A DNA stretch of 5,762 bases from Solobacterium sp. (GTDB taxonomy: Bacteria > Bacillota_I > Bacilli_A > Erysipelotrichales > Erysipelotrichaceae): positions 1 to 5,762 of the forward strand of contig JAFWEA010000270.1 of NCBI GenBank assembly GCA_017543005.1. Reading direction: 5' to 3'. Of this stretch, positions 5,538-5,762 are shown one piece after another. A program made the position numbers and the translations under genes. The notes under the pieces were generated by a model. That model did no database searches and was not told where the DNA came from. It worked only from the letters and a program-made list of their open reading frames with translations. Each line of letters begins with the position of its first letter. Positions within the stretch are counted from its first letter, which is position 1.

Positions 5538-5762
5538 ATGGCGATGAAAGAAGGAAATTTTACCGAAGGAAAGATCTTTCTGCCGCTGCTGAAGTTTACG
5601 CTGCCGGCCGCGGCGGCATTACTGCTGCAGTCGCTGTATGGGGCGGCGGACCTGCTGGTGGTCGGCCGTTATGCCAGCAGTGCAGATGTATCGGCGGTCT
5701 CCACCGGCGCCCAGTTGATGCAGACAACGGTTTCGTTGATCGCCGGGCTGGCGATGGGTACA
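5538..5762 (+). CDS. MATE family efflux transporter, N-terminal part (runs off the window)
   Basis: Seventy-five codons are present before the window ends; full MATE proteins are about 440-460 aa with twelve membrane helices. TM1 (about 14-36) leads into ADLLVVG, with the conserved TM1 aspartate Asp38. VSAVSTGAQLM (51-61) and the glycine-bearing TM2 ending in GLAMG match clostridial MepA/NorM-like exporters, which use a cation gradient to expel small, often cationic compounds. AGGAGG (5528-5533) is 4 nt before ATG 5538 and 10 nt before the in-frame ATG 5544, so translation may start at either; they differ by two residues. Expression is probably controlled by the conditional terminator just upstream. 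If that leader senses guanidinium, this protein could be an exporter linked to it, but the substrate is not readable from the visible part. Confidence 0.92.
   Translation, partial: MAMKEGNFTEGKIFLPLLKFTLPAAAALLLQSLYGAADLLVVGRYASSADVSAVSTGAQLMQTTVSLIAGLAMGT

Overview
The window looks like part of a chromosome of an anaerobic Gram-positive bacterium, probably Bacillota. The signs are purine-rich Shine-Dalgarno sites, compact intrinsic terminators, sigma-A type promoters, a System II (ResB/CcsA) cytochrome c assembly pair and a clostridial-style MATE transporter. GC is roughly 50-53% by eye, moderate for that phylum. I cannot name a genus.

Layout, all on the + strand. (1) Bases 1-81: the probable last codons of an upstream gene and its intrinsic terminator. 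(2) Bases 141-1826: a single gene encoding two alpha/beta-hydrolase domains in tandem, each with an intact Ser-Asp-His triad, with a strong internal ribosome-binding site at the domain junction; it is closed by a terminator at 1865-1886. (3) Bases 1976-5393: a well-formed promoter followed by three genes. These are a pentaheme nitrite reductase of the NrfA family (CxxCK heme plus four CxxCH hemes), ResB and CcsA/ResC. The reductase is exported and makes ammonium from nitrite. The other two deliver and attach heme on the outer side of the membrane, so the operon couples a five-heme enzyme to its own maturation machinery. No nrfH quinol dehydrogenase lies beside nrfA, which is unusual. A perfect 10-bp hairpin with a GCAA loop sits between nrfA and resB. 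(4) Bases 5399-5762: a second promoter, a structured leader of about 90 nt ending in an intrinsic terminator, and the first 75 codons of a MATE efflux transporter. This arrangement is typical of a transcription-terminating riboswitch. The guanidine-IV (mepA) class is my leading hypothesis, but I could not test it.

The points most worth following up are the MATE leader, the nrfA-resB-ccsA cassette without nrfH, and the fused hydrolase with its relict or active internal start. I see no mobile elements, CRISPR arrays, tRNA or rRNA genes.
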